Source: Nitratireductor arenosus (lineage in GTDB: Bacteria > Pseudomonadota > Alphaproteobacteria > Rhizobiales > Rhizobiaceae). From it: a DNA stretch of 64,000 nt. The stretch spans positions 1-64,000 of the forward strand of contig NZ_WPHG01000009.1 of the NCBI RefSeq assembly GCF_009742725.1, in the 5' to 3' direction. How positions within the stretch are numbered: the stretch's first letter is position 1; each line of letters starts with the position of its first letter. The notes under the pieces are model-generated. The model did no database searches. It was given only the letters and a program-made list of their open reading frames with translations, and was not told the origin of the DNA. Position numbers and translations under genes: made by a program. Shown here piece after piece: positions 63,489-64,000 of the stretch.

Positions 63489-63677
63489 TGTGAAATCGCA
63501 CCGAACAGTAACCCCGCGTCGAGCAGGATTTATCGACCTGATTTCATTGCGAAAATTAGAATTGTCCAAGGATCTAAGAAGGCGCAAATCGCAACCTTCG
63601 AAAATCTGGGAAAGAGCAGCTGAATCAGACACTTGAGCATGCTTGTGCTTGGGGTTACTGTTCGGCGCGATTTCACA
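63489..63677. repeat. 27-bp inverted repeat pair
   Basis: 63489-63515 and 63651-63677 are inverted copies with one mismatch in 27 (cores CCGAACAGTAACCCC and its complement), 135 bp apart. Each copy has its GGGG end facing inwards. Sequence similarity stops sharply at both borders. Confidence 0.65.
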
Positions 63678-63829
63678 CCTATTCGCTGCTGGGCGAGACT
63701 GATGGTGCCATCAAATTGCCGGAAATTTGCCTGAAGCAGTTTGGGACCGACATGAAGCAATGGATCAAAAACGACTCTCGATCTCATCCGGGATCATCCG
63801 GCAATCGGACGCTTTTAGCGCCGTATTGA

Positions 63830-64000
63830 TGTCCGTTGGCAATTGACCCGTTTTCCGTTCCGGCATGACCATGCCTCAAGGCCACCTCCCACCGAAAACA
63901 GATGCCTTCAGAACGCTAGCGGGGGTCACCTTGAAACAGCAAACAGGGTCAATTGCTGACGGAAATCAACAATGCAATGTCAGGAAGTCAAATGGCTGAG
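63830..64000 (+). mobile_element. Possible left end of an IS21-like element (continues past window)
   Basis: TGTCCGTTGGCAATTGACCC begins at 63830. The inverted GGGTCAATTGC recurs at 63956-63966, and GCAATTGACCCGTTTT is at 63839-63854. TGT termini followed by repeated TTGACCC-type motifs are typical of IS21 ends. No transposase is inside the window, so the call is tentative. Confidence 0.3.

Larger units (their letters stand above)
63473..64000. other. 528-bp terminal region without genes
   Basis: Holds the 27-bp inverted repeats and the IS21-like end listed separately. Short minus-strand frames (e.g. 63530-63787) have no protein-like character. Confidence 0.5.

Noticed and set aside
1-64000. 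CRISPR arrays, rRNA and tRNA genes
   Set aside because: No regularly spaced long repeats with unique spacers, and no tRNA-like cloverleaf or rRNA sequence was noticed on either strand.

Overview
The window looks like a large conjugative plasmid, or a plasmid-derived island, from an alphaproteobacterium of the Hyphomicrobiales (Rhizobium/Agrobacterium/Mesorhizobium type). The reasons are a repABC replication operon, a Ti-type traCDG/traAFBH transfer region with an oriT-like site, a complete traI-trb mating-pair operon controlled by a LuxI/LuxR pair, and high-GC codon use throughout. No rRNA, tRNA or CRISPR array was seen.

Layout. 1-1380 is the 3' end of a very large helicase/methylase gene. 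1533-6955 (minus) is a compact five-gene cassette: XRE regulator, zinc-hook ABC-type ATPase, two unknown proteins and a PghP-like zinc hydrolase. 7406-13757 (plus) is the early-transfer region, with a ParB-like protein, several conserved unknowns, an ArdC antirestriction protein and DUF736. Two of its genes follow long GC-rich leaders that share a covarying hairpin. 13914-15589 is an antitoxin/Fic-toxin pair; the toxin ends in a BID-like secretion domain resembling the end of the TraA relaxase. 15700-18494 (minus) is a short prokaryotic Argonaute with its DREN-APAZ nuclease partner (SPARDA type). 19045-27638 is traG-traD-traC / oriT / traA-traF-traB-traH plus a small nuclease. 28024-31145 is higBA followed by a chimeric gene joining an OLD-type ATPase start to a type III-like helicase-nuclease.

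31293-42436 (minus) is traI-trbBCDEJKLFGHI plus a lipoprotein and a DUF6894 protein. traR (42590-43351) diverges from traI across a lux-box-like palindrome. A second Fic gene (43611-44840) follows an array of ATCGGCAA repeats. A WGR protein, repABC (45807-49626) and a small conserved protein come next. Then come a frameshifted serine recombinase, an Xre/RES toxin-antitoxin pair and a luciferase-like monooxygenase. 53117-60360 holds a tyrosine recombinase, a TniA/TniB/TniQ transposition module and a DUF1403-ScpB pair. A GGDEF-EAL protein (60458-62431) follows. The last 1.5 kb is mostly degraded mobile DNA: a Tn3 transposase fragment, a 27-bp inverted repeat and a possible IS21-type end.

How it fits together. 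TraI/TraR probably switch on trb pilus and coupling genes when donors are dense. TraA nicks oriT and is led by TraG to the Trb channel, and the same channel may deliver the Fic-BID toxin. The methylase/helicase and ArdC would protect incoming DNA. SPARDA, the ATPase cassette, the chimeric gene and the toxin pairs would protect the plasmid and its host from competitors and phages. Functional statements are inferred from recognised families; no search or experiment was run.
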